Origin: Thalassospira sp. TSL5-1
Lineage (GTDB): Bacteria > Pseudomonadota > Alphaproteobacteria > Rhodospirillales > Thalassospiraceae
DNA length: 64,000 bases
Direction of reading: 5' to 3'
Assembly (NCBI RefSeq): GCF_001907695.1
Contig: NZ_KV880638.1
Span: 124,882-188,881 of the forward strand
Shown here: positions 25,623 through 34,692 of the stretch, piece by piece
Layout of the letters: each line of letters starts with the position of its first letter
How positions within the stretch are numbered: position 1 is the stretch's first letter
Made by a program: the position numbers and the translations under genes
Notes under the pieces: model-generated
What the model saw: only the letters and a program-made list of their open reading frames with translations
The model's database searches: none
Told to the model about the DNA's origin: nothing

Positions 25623-26567
25623 ATGTCTGCGTCTGCGCCACGCAAAATTCTTATCGCCTCGCAGGGCGACGAAACCCGCTGGAAAGAGGCGATGACGACC
25701 CGGCTGCCCGACGCCACCATCTATACCCAGGACGAGGATTATAACCCCGCCGAGATCGACTATGCCCTGTTGTGGAAACAGCCCCAGGGCATGATCAAAA
25801 ATCTGGAAAATGTCCGCGCGATTTTCTCGCTCGGTGCCGGGGTCGAACATGTGCTTTCTGCGCCATCACTGCCTGCAAATGTGCCGATTATTCGCCTGGA
25901 AGACGCGGGCATGGCCCAGCAAATGATCGAATATCACATCTATGCCACCCTGCATTTCATGCGCGATTTTGACCATTACCTGCGTCATGAAAAAGAAGGT
26001 GACTGGCACCCGCATGATGTGGCCGAAATCAGCGACTTTCGTGTGGGCATTATGGGCCTGGGTGCCCTGGGGGCGGCTGTCGCCACCAGCCTGTCAAACC
26101 TTGGCTTTCATGTTTCCGGCTGGAGCCGCCGCATGAAAGCGATTGAAAATGTCGCCACCTTTGCCGGGGATGAAACCCTGGACGAGTTTTTGGGCCAAAG
26201 CGATATTCTGATTTGCCTTCTGCCCCGCACCCGCAAGACCGAAGGCCTGCTTGACAGTGCGCGCCTGTCCAAATTGCCGGCCAATGCGGCGATTATTAAC
26301 GCATCACGCGGCACCGCCATTGTCGAAGAGGACCTGTTGCGCTTGGTCGATACCGGCCATTTACGCGGGGCATTTCTGGATGTGGCCCGCAACGAACCGC
26401 TGCCAAAAGGCCATCCTTTCTGGAATCATCCGAAAATAAGATTAACCCCGCATATTGCCGCCGCTACCCGCATCGGCCCGGCAGTGGACCAGATTGCCGA
26501 TAATATTGACCGCCTTGAAAAAGGTGAAACACCCGCCGGTCTGGTGGATCGTGATATTGGCTATTAA
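25623..26567 (+). CDS. ghrA: Glyoxylate/hydroxypyruvate reductase A-like 2-hydroxyacid dehydrogenase
   Basis: A 314-residue D-isomer 2-hydroxyacid dehydrogenase. The nucleotide-binding loop is GIMGLGALGAAVATSLSNLGFHVSGWSR (residues about 142-169), catalytic Arg in NASRGTAIVEED (about 223-234), Glu in DVARNEPLPKGHPFW (about 252-266) and His in LTPHIAAATR (about 275-284). The overall pattern with GWSRRMK and LPKGHPFWNHPK matches the GhrA subgroup, which reduces glyoxylate and hydroxypyruvate with NADPH. A good SD (AAAGGAG) precedes the ATG. Confidence 0.88.
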   Translation: MSASAPRKILIASQGDETRWKEAMTTRLPDATIYTQDEDYNPAEIDYALLWKQPQGMIKNLENVRAIFSLGAGVEHVLSAPSLPANVPIIRLEDAGMAQQMIEYHIYATLHFMRDFDHYLRHEKEGDWHPHDVAEISDFRVGIMGLGALGAAVATSLSNLGFHVSGWSRRMKAIENVATFAGDETLDEFLGQSDILICLLPRTRKTEGLLDSARLSKLPANAAIINASRGTAIVEEDLLRLVDTGHLRGAFLDVARNEPLPKGHPFWNHPKIRLTPHIAAATRIGPAVDQIADNIDRLEKGETPAGLVDRDIGY

Positions 26568-26617
26568 AGCCGCTTTTGACTGAAATCACGGCAGAATTCA
26601 CACCATAATTAACGGTC

Positions 26618-26655
26618 AAATTCCCTGCCAGGAACTTTATGGCAGGGAATTTTGT
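26618..26655 (+). terminator. Terminator after ghrA
   Basis: A perfect 13-bp stem: AAATTCCCTGCCA (26618-26630) and TGGCAGGGAATTT (26640-26652), 9-nt loop, with a short T-tail. It lies between ghrA and the next gene. Confidence 0.75.
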
Positions 26656-26719
26656 GCAGGCTGCCAAAACCAAACGTGCGATAAACGCTCAACCCGTTTT
26701 CCCGTTTTGGAGATTGCCC

Positions 26720-27190
26720 ATGACCGACCTGATGTTTCGCTACGCCACCCGATCGGACCTGCCTGCCATCGTGGCCCTGCTGGCCGATGACGAAAAAGGC
26801 AAAACCCGTGAACAGCTAACGGACCCGCTGCCCGAATGCTATTACCGCGCCTTTGACCATATGGAATCGGTCAGCAGCGACACCCTGCCCAATAAATATC
26901 TGCTTGCCATTTGTGATGCGGAAATTGTCGGATGCCTGCAACTAACCCTGATTCCCGGCCTCTCACGTCAGGGCCGTTTAAGGGCACAGATCGAGGGGGT
27001 ACGGGTATCCTCACATCATCGCGGCAAAAAAATCGGTGAAGCACTGATCCTGCGGGCAATTGATATCTCGCGCGATCTTGGGGCCAGCCTGGTACAATTT
27101 ACCACCGATAAAAGCCGCAAGGATGCCCACCGCTTTTATGAAAGGCTGGGTTTTGTCGCCAGCCACGAAGGCATGAAACGCGACATCTGA
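26720..27190 (+). CDS. GNAT-family N-acetyltransferase
   Basis: A 156-residue GNAT protein: IEGVRVSSHHRGKKIGEALILRAIDISRDLGASLVQFTTDKSRKDAHRFYERLGF (about 92-146) carries the acetyl-CoA binding H-R-G-x-x-I-G loop and the R-F-Y-x-x-L-G-F end. SD GGAG lies before the ATG at 26720; the upstream in-frame ATG at 26639 would start inside the ghrA terminator and is rejected. Substrate unknown. Confidence 0.88.
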   Translation: MTDLMFRYATRSDLPAIVALLADDEKGKTREQLTDPLPECYYRAFDHMESVSSDTLPNKYLLAICDAEIVGCLQLTLIPGLSRQGRLRAQIEGVRVSSHHRGKKIGEALILRAIDISRDLGASLVQFTTDKSRKDAHRFYERLGFVASHEGMKRDI

Positions 27191-27241
27191 TCCGAAAATG
27201 GCAAAATTCCCCGCAAAAATAACCTGAAAAATCAGTTGAAA

Positions 27242-27277
27242 AGGCGAAGTATGGCTTCGCCTGACGTCCGTTTTTTT
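27242..27277 (+). terminator. Possible terminator after the GNAT gene
   Basis: AGGCGAAG (27242-27249) pairs with CTTCGCCT (27255-27262), followed after 8 nt by seven Ts (27271-27277). The gap between stem and T-run makes efficiency uncertain. Confidence 0.5.
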
Positions 27278-27414
27278 GACTCACCCGACAAGTGAATGTC
27301 ACATTTAAACGTCACACTGTGTTTCAAAGCGCGTCAGGAGCATTCACGAACAATCGGGAACACACGGCACGCTACAACGTTAAAAACACACAATAACCAG
27401 CCGAGGAGAGCGTT

Positions 27415-27705
27415 ATGAACCTGTCAGAGCTACAGGATAATGCCGTAAAACACGGTTTCACCCATAATTTTGTCTGTACCGAACAGGGCGTACAGCGCGA
27501 TGGGGACGGCCCGGTTTACCCGGTCAAGGATTTGCGGATTGTTCACAGCAGAAGTGTGGATACCGGAACCGACCCCGGTGACGACGCCACGATTTACATG
27601 ATCGAAGCCAAAGACGGTACCAAAGGCACCCTGATTGTCCCGGCAAGTTTTTATGCCGATGCAAGCAAGGCAAAAATCATCGATCAATTGCTAAACCGGC
27701 ACTAG
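27415..27705 (+). CDS. Small uncharacterised protein
   Basis: A 96-residue soluble protein that I do not recognise. It starts MNLSELQDNAVKHGFTHNF, has a central part rich in Asp/Gly/Thr (DTGTDPGDDATIYMIEAKDGTKGTL) that looks like short beta strands, and ends with a helix (ASKAKIIDQLLNRH). The N-terminal C-T-E stretch contains its only cysteine. A clear SD (GAGGAGAG) and coding-like base pattern support expression. It stands alone with a 220-bp upstream region, which may carry its own promoter. Confidence 0.7.
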   Translation: MNLSELQDNAVKHGFTHNFVCTEQGVQRDGDGPVYPVKDLRIVHSRSVDTGTDPGDDATIYMIEAKDGTKGTLIVPASFYADASKAKIIDQLLNRH

Positions 27706-27873
27706 GCTGAAAACCATGATCGACTGCACGATGACATCGGGAAAAATCGGGCAATGACGTCAGCAAAAATTGGCAAAATTGCCGCAAAATCACCACCTTC
27801 TGGCGACCATATAAGAGCGCCTGACAACAAACGCCAAGCGGTTCCCGCCGCTTCCGGAAGGATGGAAAACCCA

Positions 27874-28458
27874 ATGTCCGATCTTTTGCCGTTTTTACGC
27901 GCCTGGGTCGCTGATCCCAGACGTGTTGCCGCCATCAGCCCCTCCGGGCCCGCCCTGACCGAACTTATGACCCGCGAGGTCAACCCTGAAAATGGCCCGG
28001 TTCTGGAACTTGGCCCGGGGACCGGTGTTTTTACCCGTGGCCTTCTGGCGCGCGGCCTTGATCAGCGCGAGCTGACACTGATCGAAGCAGGGCAGGATTT
28101 TGCCCAAACCCTTGCCAATCGTTTCCCGCAGGCGCGTGTTGTGTGCATGGATGCCACCCGGCTGGGCAAAGCCAACCTTTACCCCGAACAGAATCTGGGT
28201 ACGGTCATCAGTGGTTTGCCGCTGCTATCGATGAATCCGCGTCAGGTGATGGGGGTTCTGGATGGGTCATTTCGTTATTTGCGGCACGGCGGATGTTTTT
28301 ATCAATTCACCTACAGCCCGCGCTGCCCGGTCCATGCCAGCATTCTAAGCCGCCTGGGCCTGAAAGCGGCACGGGTTGGTCATACCATGCGCAATGTTCC
28401 GCCGTCGGGTGTTTACCGGTTTTCCCGCCTTAAAGATGACGAAACCTGGTTTGGCTGA
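27874..28458 (+). CDS. Class I methyltransferase, phospholipid N-methyltransferase-like
   Basis: A 194-residue SAM-dependent methyltransferase. The N-terminal FLRAWVADPRRVAAISPSGPALTELM and the SAM-binding GPVLELGPGTGVFTRGLLARGL (residues about 43-64) match the family of PmtA (Rhodobacter/Zymomonas type phosphatidylethanolamine N-methyltransferases) and rRNA dimethylase-like relatives. PLLSMNPRQVMGVLDGSFRYLRHGGCFYQFTYSPRCPV is the expected C-terminal region. The role would be methylation of phosphatidylethanolamine at the membrane surface; experimental support is lacking. The upstream in-frame ATGs (27754, 27862) are less likely starts. Confidence 0.75.
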   Translation: MSDLLPFLRAWVADPRRVAAISPSGPALTELMTREVNPENGPVLELGPGTGVFTRGLLARGLDQRELTLIEAGQDFAQTLANRFPQARVVCMDATRLGKANLYPEQNLGTVISGLPLLSMNPRQVMGVLDGSFRYLRHGGCFYQFTYSPRCPVHASILSRLGLKAARVGHTMRNVPPSGVYRFSRLKDDETWFG

Positions 28459-28591
28459 TTTCTGTGCCAAAACACATTCCCCACAATGCGACATCACCGA
28501 TCCTTTCGCCCGCCATCCTGACAAGCCTCTTCCCCTCCTGACCTGACCCCTTTGTTATTTCATTCCCGTCTGTCGACATATCGGTTCATCT

Positions 28592-30109
28592 TTATCCGCG
28601 ACGATAGACCATCTGTCGGTACATCAGGGCTTCGGCAATGTGTGTCCGCCGAACAATATCGATTTCGGCAAGGTCCGCAATCGTGCGCGCCACCCGTAAA
28701 ATGCGGTGATAGCCCCGGGCAGAAAGCCGCAAACGTTTTGTTGCATCCTGAAGCAGGCCACGGCCTTCGTCATCGGGGGTGGCATGGCGTGTCAAAAGGT
28801 CACCATCGGCCATTGCGTTGCAACTGACCCGGCGATCATCGCGGTAACGATGCTGCTGGCGGGCACGGGCCGCAAGCACGCGGCTGCGCACAATGGCCGT
28901 GGTTTCGCCAGTAGCCGGGGCATCCAGTTCCTCGGCCGTAACAGCGGGAACCTCGATCTGAATATCAAAACGGTCAATCAGCGGGCCGGAAAGACGGTTT
29001 TGATAATCCTCGCCACAGCGCGGGGCGCGGCTGCACGCCATGTTCTCATCGCCCAGATAGCCGCACCGACACGGATTCATCGCCGCCACCAATTGTACCC
29101 GCGCCGGATAGGTCACATGGGCATTGGCGCGTGCCACCGATACCTGCCCGGTTTCCAGCGGCTGGCGCAGCGCATCAAGCACATTGCGCTGAAATTCCGG
29201 TAACTCATCCAAAAACAATACCCCGTGATGGGCCAGGGAAATTTCGCCAGGCCGCACCCTATGCCCACCGCCCACCAGGGCGGGCATACTGGCCGAATGG
29301 TGCGGGGTGCGGTAGGGCCGCCTTCGTACCAGCCCACCTTCGGGCAACATCCCCGACACCGAATGGATCACGGTGCTTTCCAGAGCCTCGGTCGCGGACA
29401 GATCCGGCAACAGGCCAGGCAGGCGTGCTGCCAGCATCGATTTGCCGGACCCGGGTGGCCCGTTCATCAATAAATTATGTCCACCCGCCGCCGCAATTTC
29501 CAGCGCCCGTTTGGCACTTTCCTGGCCCTTGATGTCACGCAGATCAGGCTGGTCTTCCAAAAACACGGGAGCTGTAACGGCGACCGGCCAGGGTAAAATC
29601 TGGCTGCCTTTAAAATGATTGATCAGGGAAATCAGGCTGGGGGCGGCGAGAATATCAAGCTCGCCCGCCCACAGGGCTTCGCTACCATTGCGTTTGGGGC
29701 AAATAATGCCGCAATCACGCCCCGCTGCCTCCATTGCCGCAGGTAAAACACCACCCACCGGCGAAATGGAGCCATCCAGCCCCAATTCCCCCAAAACCAC
29801 CCAGGAAGAAACGTCTTCCAGGCTGATCACATCCATCACGGCCAACAGGCCCAGGGCAATCGGCAGGTCAAAATGCGAGCCTTCCTTTTGCAAATCGGCC
29901 GGAGCAAGATTGATGGTGATGCGTTTGGGCGGCAATGAAAGCCCCATTGCCGAAAGGGCGGAACGCACCCGTTCGCGGGCTTCGGACACCGCCTTGTCGG
30001 GCAGGCCGACAATGGTAAAGGCGGGCAGGCCGCTGGCCATTTGAACCTGAACATCCACCGCAATGGTATCAATGCCGGCAAAGGCCACGGTTGTTACATG
30101 TGCGGTCAT
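28592..30109 (-). CDS. yifB: YifB/ComM-family Mg-chelatase-like AAA ATPase
   Basis: A 505-residue protein with an N-terminal Lon-like domain (residues 1-125, IDTIAVDVQVQMASGLPAFTIVGLPDKAVSEARERVRSAL), a magnesium-chelatase-type AAA+ domain (Walker A LMNGPPGSGKSMLAARLPGLLP about 213-234; Walker B GVLFLDELPEF about 293-303) and a C-terminal domain with LSARGYHRILRVARTIADL. Orthologues called ComM are branch-migration helicases that help integrate transformed DNA. Here it stands alone, which is usual. Confidence 0.92.
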   Translation of the reverse strand: MTAHVTTVAFAGIDTIAVDVQVQMASGLPAFTIVGLPDKAVSEARERVRSALSAMGLSLPPKRITINLAPADLQKEGSHFDLPIALGLLAVMDVISLEDVSSWVVLGELGLDGSISPVGGVLPAAMEAAGRDCGIICPKRNGSEALWAGELDILAAPSLISLINHFKGSQILPWPVAVTAPVFLEDQPDLRDIKGQESAKRALEIAAAGGHNLLMNGPPGSGKSMLAARLPGLLPDLSATEALESTVIHSVSGMLPEGGLVRRRPYRTPHHSASMPALVGGGHRVRPGEISLAHHGVLFLDELPEFQRNVLDALRQPLETGQVSVARANAHVTYPARVQLVAAMNPCRCGYLGDENMACSRAPRCGEDYQNRLSGPLIDRFDIQIEVPAVTAEELDAPATGETTAIVRSRVLAARARQQHRYRDDRRVSCNAMADGDLLTRHATPDDEGRGLLQDATKRLRLSARGYHRILRVARTIADLAEIDIVRRTHIAEALMYRQMVYRRG

Positions 30110-30297
30110 GATGCTGCCTGTTTAATCCCCCAAGAATCCTACTTTGGCGGCAAAAACGGCAACAGGCAACCGGGACGTGCAATTTTGAAATAGTTTACAA
30201 GGAAAACCGGCTTCAACGGTAAACCTCACATCACATCAGAATATACCTGATATATCTATATCGATGATTTCCTGCACCTTTGATAAATAAAATTGCA

Positions 30298-30325
30298 AAT
30301 CAGGATTAAATCAAAAATCCTGATT
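30298..30325 (-). terminator. Hairpin at the end of the small protein gene
   Basis: AATCAGGATT (30298-30307) and AATCCTGATT (30316-30325), a perfect 10-bp stem whose proximal arm overlaps the stop codon of the gene starting at 30620; T-rich sequence follows in minus-strand direction. The remaining region 30110-30297 in front of yifB is AT-rich, without recognised elements. Confidence 0.6.
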
Positions 30326-30620
30326 ACGAATTTTTATCACCTTCTACGTTTTCATCGTCATCATCGATGGCAGCATCATCTTCCAATGCGGCATCCGCCG
30401 CCTGGTCTTCTGGCTGCGGCTGCAAAAACTCCTTGCGGCACGGCACGGCTTTTCCCTCAACCACGGTCCAGCCGAAATTGCGCATTTTGCCAAAGCTGGC
30501 CCGTTTCATGGTAATGCCGCTGGCCTTGTGCATCCGCACTTCGTCGGGGTTTTCACCCTTGATCCGTTTTGCCTTCGCCCAGGCGCGTTCACGAACAGCG
30601 CGGGAAATCTTCTCAGTCAT
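30324..30620 (-). CDS. Small uncharacterised basic/acidic protein
   Basis: A 98-residue protein not recognised by family. The N-terminal two thirds are basic (MTEKISRAVRERAWAKAKRI, then KGENPDEVRMHKASGITMKRASFGKMRNFGWTVVEG), and the last 30 residues are very acidic and repetitive (AADAALEDDAAIDDDDENVEG), so the tail is probably disordered. ATG at 30620 is chosen because the longer frame starts with TTG at 30635. It lies 81 bp after the PhoD-like gene in the opposite end order on the same strand; no link in function is evident. Confidence 0.6.
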   Translation of the reverse strand: MTEKISRAVRERAWAKAKRIKGENPDEVRMHKASGITMKRASFGKMRNFGWTVVEGKAVPCRKEFLQPQPEDQAADAALEDDAAIDDDDENVEGDKNS

Positions 30621-30701
30621 TTGATCGCAATCCAATCATTGGGGGTGGCAAGGTTCCGGCCCTCTGTATAACCGATTTTGGCAATATCACAACGCGCGCC
30701 G

Positions 30702-32162
30702 TCAAATTTCCAAATCCGGGCCCAGACCGGTCTTTTCAAGCCGCCAGTTGGCCCGCCAGCGTGATTTTTGCCGGGTGATCAGCAAATAATTGCGTTCCGC
30801 CACATAAACACTGTTCTGACCGGGCAGGGGACGTAACCGTGTCGGGCGGCCCGGCAGCGGATTTTCGCCCAGCCAGGCCAAAAAACCAAGGCAGCGGGCA
30901 AAAAGAGCCGGTGGCGCCTGATGGGCAATGCCCGATGCCACCAATTGATGAATGACCCGCGATCGGATTTCAAAAATCCCCCGCGTTGCCAAATGAATTT
31001 CTCCCGAAAGCAGGGTGATGTCGTGATTTTCTTCATTCGCGACTGCTTCGAGCAATTCGAGAAACCGGCACCATTCCCGCCGATGGGCCCGGCTTTGCCA
31101 TTGGTCACGCAGGTCATCCTCGTATTTCTGGGCTTGCGGGATAATGCGCAAAGCCGCCTCGACCACCGACAGGCGCGGACCAATTACCGGCACACTCGAC
31201 ATCAGCAAAATGCGGTTGCCATCGGGCACATGGGCCAGCATTTTTTCCGTGATCTGCCAGCCCGTTTCGCCCATCAGGGCATCGCGACACCGTTCGGACC
31301 GCAAATCTGGCGCAATCACGGTAAAACCGGGATAATCATAGCGCCAGCCAAAGGAACGGGCCGTACGATCATACAGGCCATCGGGCATGTCCGTGCCATC
31401 AGGTGCGATACATAACTGCATCAGCATGAAGGCATAACGGGCCGCCTGAAACAGGCCGCGCGGCACATCCATTTGCTGAAACCCGCCCGGATGGCTGCCC
31501 CAGCCATCAAAAATATCGTGATCATCCCACATCATCAAAGACGGCACCCGCGCCATCAGATAGGCAATCTGGGGCAGGGAATAGATGGTCAGATAATGAT
31601 CGAGATAAAATTTCAAAGCAGCATCGGCCATTGCCTCGGTAAAAACAGCAGCCCGCTTTTCCCGGTTCGAGGCGTGTTGAAAGGCCGCAATATCGGGGTG
31701 GCAGTGCCAGACCTTGTCGGCATAAATCTGGTCTCCGCCATGCAGCAGCAGGGAGATCGGCTGCGCATCATGACGGTCACACAAATCCGCCCACAGGGCA
31801 TTGCGATCCTCAATCGGGCGGTCAAGATCGCCGTCTTCCTGACCATTGCAGGACACAAACGCCAGGCGAACATCATCATCCAGATCGGTACAAACCGGGA
31901 AGTGACAGCCCTCAAGCGTGTACCAGGCCCCGGCCTGTTGGGGCAGGCCAAAATCATAGCGCCAGTAAATCCGGCCAAATTTTTCCGCCAGCTTTAACGG
32001 CCGAACCACCCCGTTGCCCATTGGCGCCAAAAGCGGGGCTGAAACATCGTTGCCCGTCACAAGAAGGGCGGAAATTCGCGCTGTTCCGGCATGGCACCCG
32101 CGACCAAACAAAAAAGGCCCTGCCAGCCAGGAACCAGAAGTTTCGTCACGTGCTTCGTTCAT
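30702..32162 (-). CDS. PhoD-like metallophosphatase
   Basis: A 486-residue protein resembling the alkaline phosphatase D (PhoD-like) fold. Metal-binding motifs seen: LAFVSCNGQEDGD (about residues 99-111), LHGGDQIYADKVW (about 138-150; G-G-D-Q-I-Y-A is typical), MMWDDHDIFDGWG (about 213-225) and LLSGEIHLATRG (about 388-399). No signal peptide is visible, unlike classical secreted PhoD, so it may act inside the cell, as in the subgroup related to eukaryotic PhoD-like proteins. SD AAAGGCGG precedes the ATG at 32162. The natural substrate is unknown. Confidence 0.8.
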   Translation of the reverse strand: MNEARDETSGSWLAGPFLFGRGCHAGTARISALLVTGNDVSAPLLAPMGNGVVRPLKLAEKFGRIYWRYDFGLPQQAGAWYTLEGCHFPVCTDLDDDVRLAFVSCNGQEDGDLDRPIEDRNALWADLCDRHDAQPISLLLHGGDQIYADKVWHCHPDIAAFQHASNREKRAAVFTEAMADAALKFYLDHYLTIYSLPQIAYLMARVPSLMMWDDHDIFDGWGSHPGGFQQMDVPRGLFQAARYAFMLMQLCIAPDGTDMPDGLYDRTARSFGWRYDYPGFTVIAPDLRSERCRDALMGETGWQITEKMLAHVPDGNRILLMSSVPVIGPRLSVVEAALRIIPQAQKYEDDLRDQWQSRAHRREWCRFLELLEAVANEENHDITLLSGEIHLATRGIFEIRSRVIHQLVASGIAHQAPPALFARCLGFLAWLGENPLPGRPTRLRPLPGQNSVYVAERNYLLITRQKSRWRANWRLEKTGLGPDLEI

Positions 32163-32310
32163 ATTGCCGCCTTTTACCGATTTTGCCACGACCCGGAACA
32201 AATGATACGCTCGGGAACCATGACAGGTTCCGTAAAAACAGAAAACCTGCCGGGCCGCTATGACATTATCGTGGCAAAGATCGATAATCCCCTTGCCCTG
32301 CAAACAAAAA

Positions 32311-32344
32311 ACCCCTTTGACCATCCCGTAACGGCCAAAGGGGT
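32311..32344 (-). terminator. gshB terminator
   Basis: A 9-bp stem, ACCCCTTTG (32311-32319) with CAAAGGGGT (32336-32344), followed on the minus strand by a T-run (complement of the A-run before 32311). It lies 34 bp after the gshB stop. Confidence 0.85.
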
Positions 32345-32377
32345 CAATACAACAGACAAAATGTCGATCAGAGCCCG

Positions 32378-33322
32378 TTAGGACAGGCGCGTTTCAATGG
32401 CATCCCAAATCAGGCCTTCCAGTTTGGAACCATCAAACCGGTTGATTTCCTGAAGACCGGTAGGTGATGTCACATTGATTTCGGTCAGATAATCGCCAAT
32501 CACATCAATGCCGACAAAAATCAGATCGCGCTTTTTAAGCTCCGGCCCGATCCGTTCACAAATTTCATTTTCGCGATCGGTCAGCATCGATTTTTCGGCA
32601 ACGCCACCAACGTGCATGTTGGAGCGTGCTTCGCCATCTGCCGGTACACGGTTAATCGCCCCTACCGGTTTGCCATCGACCAGAATGATGCGTTTATCAC
32701 CCTTGCGCACGGCAGGCACATAGGCCTGCACCATCAGCGGTTCGCGTGATTGGGCGGCAAACAGTTCAACAAGCGAGGCGATATTTTCATCATCGGGCTT
32801 GATATGAAACACGCCTGCGCCGCCATTGCCAAATAACGGCTTTATGATCAGATCTTTGTGCTGCTTGCGAAAATCACGAATCCGCTCAAGCGAACGGGTG
32901 ATCATGGTAGGCGGCATCAGGTCGGGAAATTCGGTGACAAACAGCTTTTCCGGCGCATTCCGAACATGACCGGGGTGATTGACCACGAAGGTTTCCGGGT
33001 GAATCGCCTCAAGCAAGTGGGTTGCCGTGATATAGTTCATGTCAAACGGCGGGTCCTGGCGCATCAGGATCACGTCGGTTTCACGGGCCAGATCAATGAT
33101 CCTGGCCTCACCCAAATCATAATGATTGCCTGCTTCATTGCGCAGAACCAGCGGGCGCACTTTTGCCTTTACGCGACCCTGGTCGTAAAACATGTCGTCG
33201 GGATGATAGTGATAAAGCTGATAACCACGCTCAAGTGCTTCAAGACCCATTACAAAGGTTGAATCACCCTTGATATTGATATGTTCGACCGGGTCCATCT
33301 GGATGGCGACAATACGGCTCAT
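32378..33322 (-). CDS. gshB: Glutathione synthetase
   Basis: A 314-residue prokaryotic glutathione synthetase of the ATP-grasp type, joining gamma-glutamylcysteine and glycine. Characteristic stretches are [18 protein letters not shown] (residues about 88-105), [14 protein letters not shown] (about 155-168), and [24 protein letters not shown] (about 274-297) with the metal-binding acidic and Asn residues. The start [21 protein letters not shown] at 33322 is canonical, although the frame goes on to 33373. Upstream gene gshA is not in the window. Confidence 0.95.
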   Translation of the reverse strand: MSRIVAIQMDPVEHINIKGDSTFVMGLEALERGYQLYHYHPDDMFYDQGRVKAKVRPLVLRNEAGNHYDLGEARIIDLARETDVILMRQDPPFDMNYITATHLLEAIHPETFVVNHPGHVRNAPEKLFVTEFPDLMPPTMITRSLERIRDFRKQHKDLIIKPLFGNGGAGVFHIKPDDENIASLVELFAAQSREPLMVQAYVPAVRKGDKRIILVDGKPVGAINRVPADGEARSNMHVGGVAEKSMLTDRENEICERIGPELKKRDLIFVGIDVIGDYLTEINVTSPTGLQEINRFDGSKLEGLIWDAIETRLS

Positions 33323-33516
33323 CTTCCGGGTATCTCCTTGTCGCGGCGGCCAATTCTGGCAACATTCCGCCAATTGTGATCATTTGCAGGCATTACTTGA
33401 CCAGGCTGGCCTTGAACGCCAAATGATGCGATATGATTACTGAAATAACTATCACCTGCCGCTGGCCTTTCGCAATTGTCATTGCATCAAGCGGTTCTGA
33501 CAAACAGGCTACTTAA

Positions 33517-34227
33517 ATGGGTTTAAATTTGCGCTTCGCCACGACTGCCAAAAAAATTGCATCTGCGGTTCGTCCGCTTGCTTTAACAGCCCTGTTGGCC
33601 GGAACCGCCATTACCGGTTTGCCTTTTGTCGGCACTGGCATGTTTGCACCGGCAAGTGCCCAGGCTGACGAGGCCATAAAACTGACAAGCGAACAGCAAA
33701 AAGACGTTTCCCGGATCGAAGATTACATGAACGGGATCACGACGCTAAAGGCCGACTTTGTCCAGATCTCGTCGGATGGCGGGGCGGCCAAGGGCGAAGT
33801 TTACATGCAGCGACCGGGCAAGATGCGCTTTGAATATGCGCCGCCCTCGCAAATCCTGCTGGTCGCGACCGGGCATGATTTCATCTATTACGACAAGGAA
33901 ATCAACGCCCCGACCTATTTCAACATTGATGAAACCCCGGCAGGGCTGATTCTGGCCGACAAGGTTTCTTTGAGCCGCGATGTCCAGATCATCGATTTCC
34001 GCCGCACGGCCGAAACCATTCGCATCAAGCTGATCCGCAAATCCGACCCGGGGGCAGGCAATGTGACCCTGGTTTTCCAGGATAACCCTTTGCAATTGCG
34101 CCAATGGGTTGTCGAGGATGCCACCGGCATTGAAACCACGGTAACGCTTTATAATACCCAGGAAGGCATGAAACTGGACCCCGAACTGTTTAAATTCAAA
34201 CGGATCTGGGTTGGTCGGGGAAATTAA
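33517..34227 (+). CDS. lolA: Outer-membrane lipoprotein carrier protein LolA
   Basis: A 236-residue periplasmic chaperone that carries lipoproteins from LolCDE to the outer membrane. A long signal peptide is visible (about residues 1-50, ending ASA-QA), then the LolA fold: IEDYMNGITTLKADFVQISSDGGAAKGEVYMQRPGKMRFEY (about 68-108), followed by the typical strand pattern and C-terminal LFKFKRIW. Alphaproteobacterial LolA often lacks an obvious LolB partner. No good SD. A set of hairpins lies downstream. Confidence 0.9.
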   Translation: MGLNLRFATTAKKIASAVRPLALTALLAGTAITGLPFVGTGMFAPASAQADEAIKLTSEQQKDVSRIEDYMNGITTLKADFVQISSDGGAAKGEVYMQRPGKMRFEYAPPSQILLVATGHDFIYYDKEINAPTYFNIDETPAGLILADKVSLSRDVQIIDFRRTAETIRIKLIRKSDPGAGNVTLVFQDNPLQLRQWVVEDATGIETTVTLYNTQEGMKLDPELFKFKRIWVGRGN

Positions 34228-34320
34228 CGCATTTTACCTGCTAATACGCGTTAAATTAATGGCCACCATTTCTACCTCTGCCACTGGCATTTTGCCTGTC
34301 GGGTTCCCATATACAGGAAT

Positions 34321-34445
34321 GTCACAAGGCTTCCCGATTTAGGGAAGGCCTCTGGTGAGGAAATGGTTTCCCCTGCCTTTCCTCACGCTCCTGACTGTAT
34401 GGAGCTCTGGCGTTCGGTTACCCCCCTGACCGGACGCCTTTTTTG
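34321..34445 (+). ncRNA. Candidate structured RNA downstream of lolA
   Basis: In the 465-bp interval between lolA and the next gene there are four hairpins in series: GGC-TTCCC...GGGAA-GGCC (34328-34350), GTGAGGAAA/TTTCCTCAC (34355-34363 and 34378-34386), GCTCC/GGAGC (34387-34405) and a terminator, GGCGTTCGGT (34409-34418) with ACCGGACGCC (34429-34438) followed by six Ts. The chain ending in a terminator is what one expects of a small RNA, but it could also be the 3' untranslated region of lolA. The family is not recognised. The rest of the interval (34446-34692) holds nothing that I can name. Confidence 0.45.
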
Positions 34446-34692
34446 TACGAGTTTCCGATTTAACATTCGACGGCATCAAAGGATCTTTTTCGCGGCAAAA
34501 TCGGCCCGAAAATAACGATCATTTGCATCTTTTCGAGGTTATTGGCAAAAGAGGGTACCAATTTCACCGGCTGTTAATTTTCATTCCCTATCACGTTAGA
34601 GCGTGATGAAAATTTCCCGCCTTCATGCCTGCCAAACAGGCAAATTTGGTATCTTCGACCGATTGCACGAAAACAGGACCCGACACGAAAAA

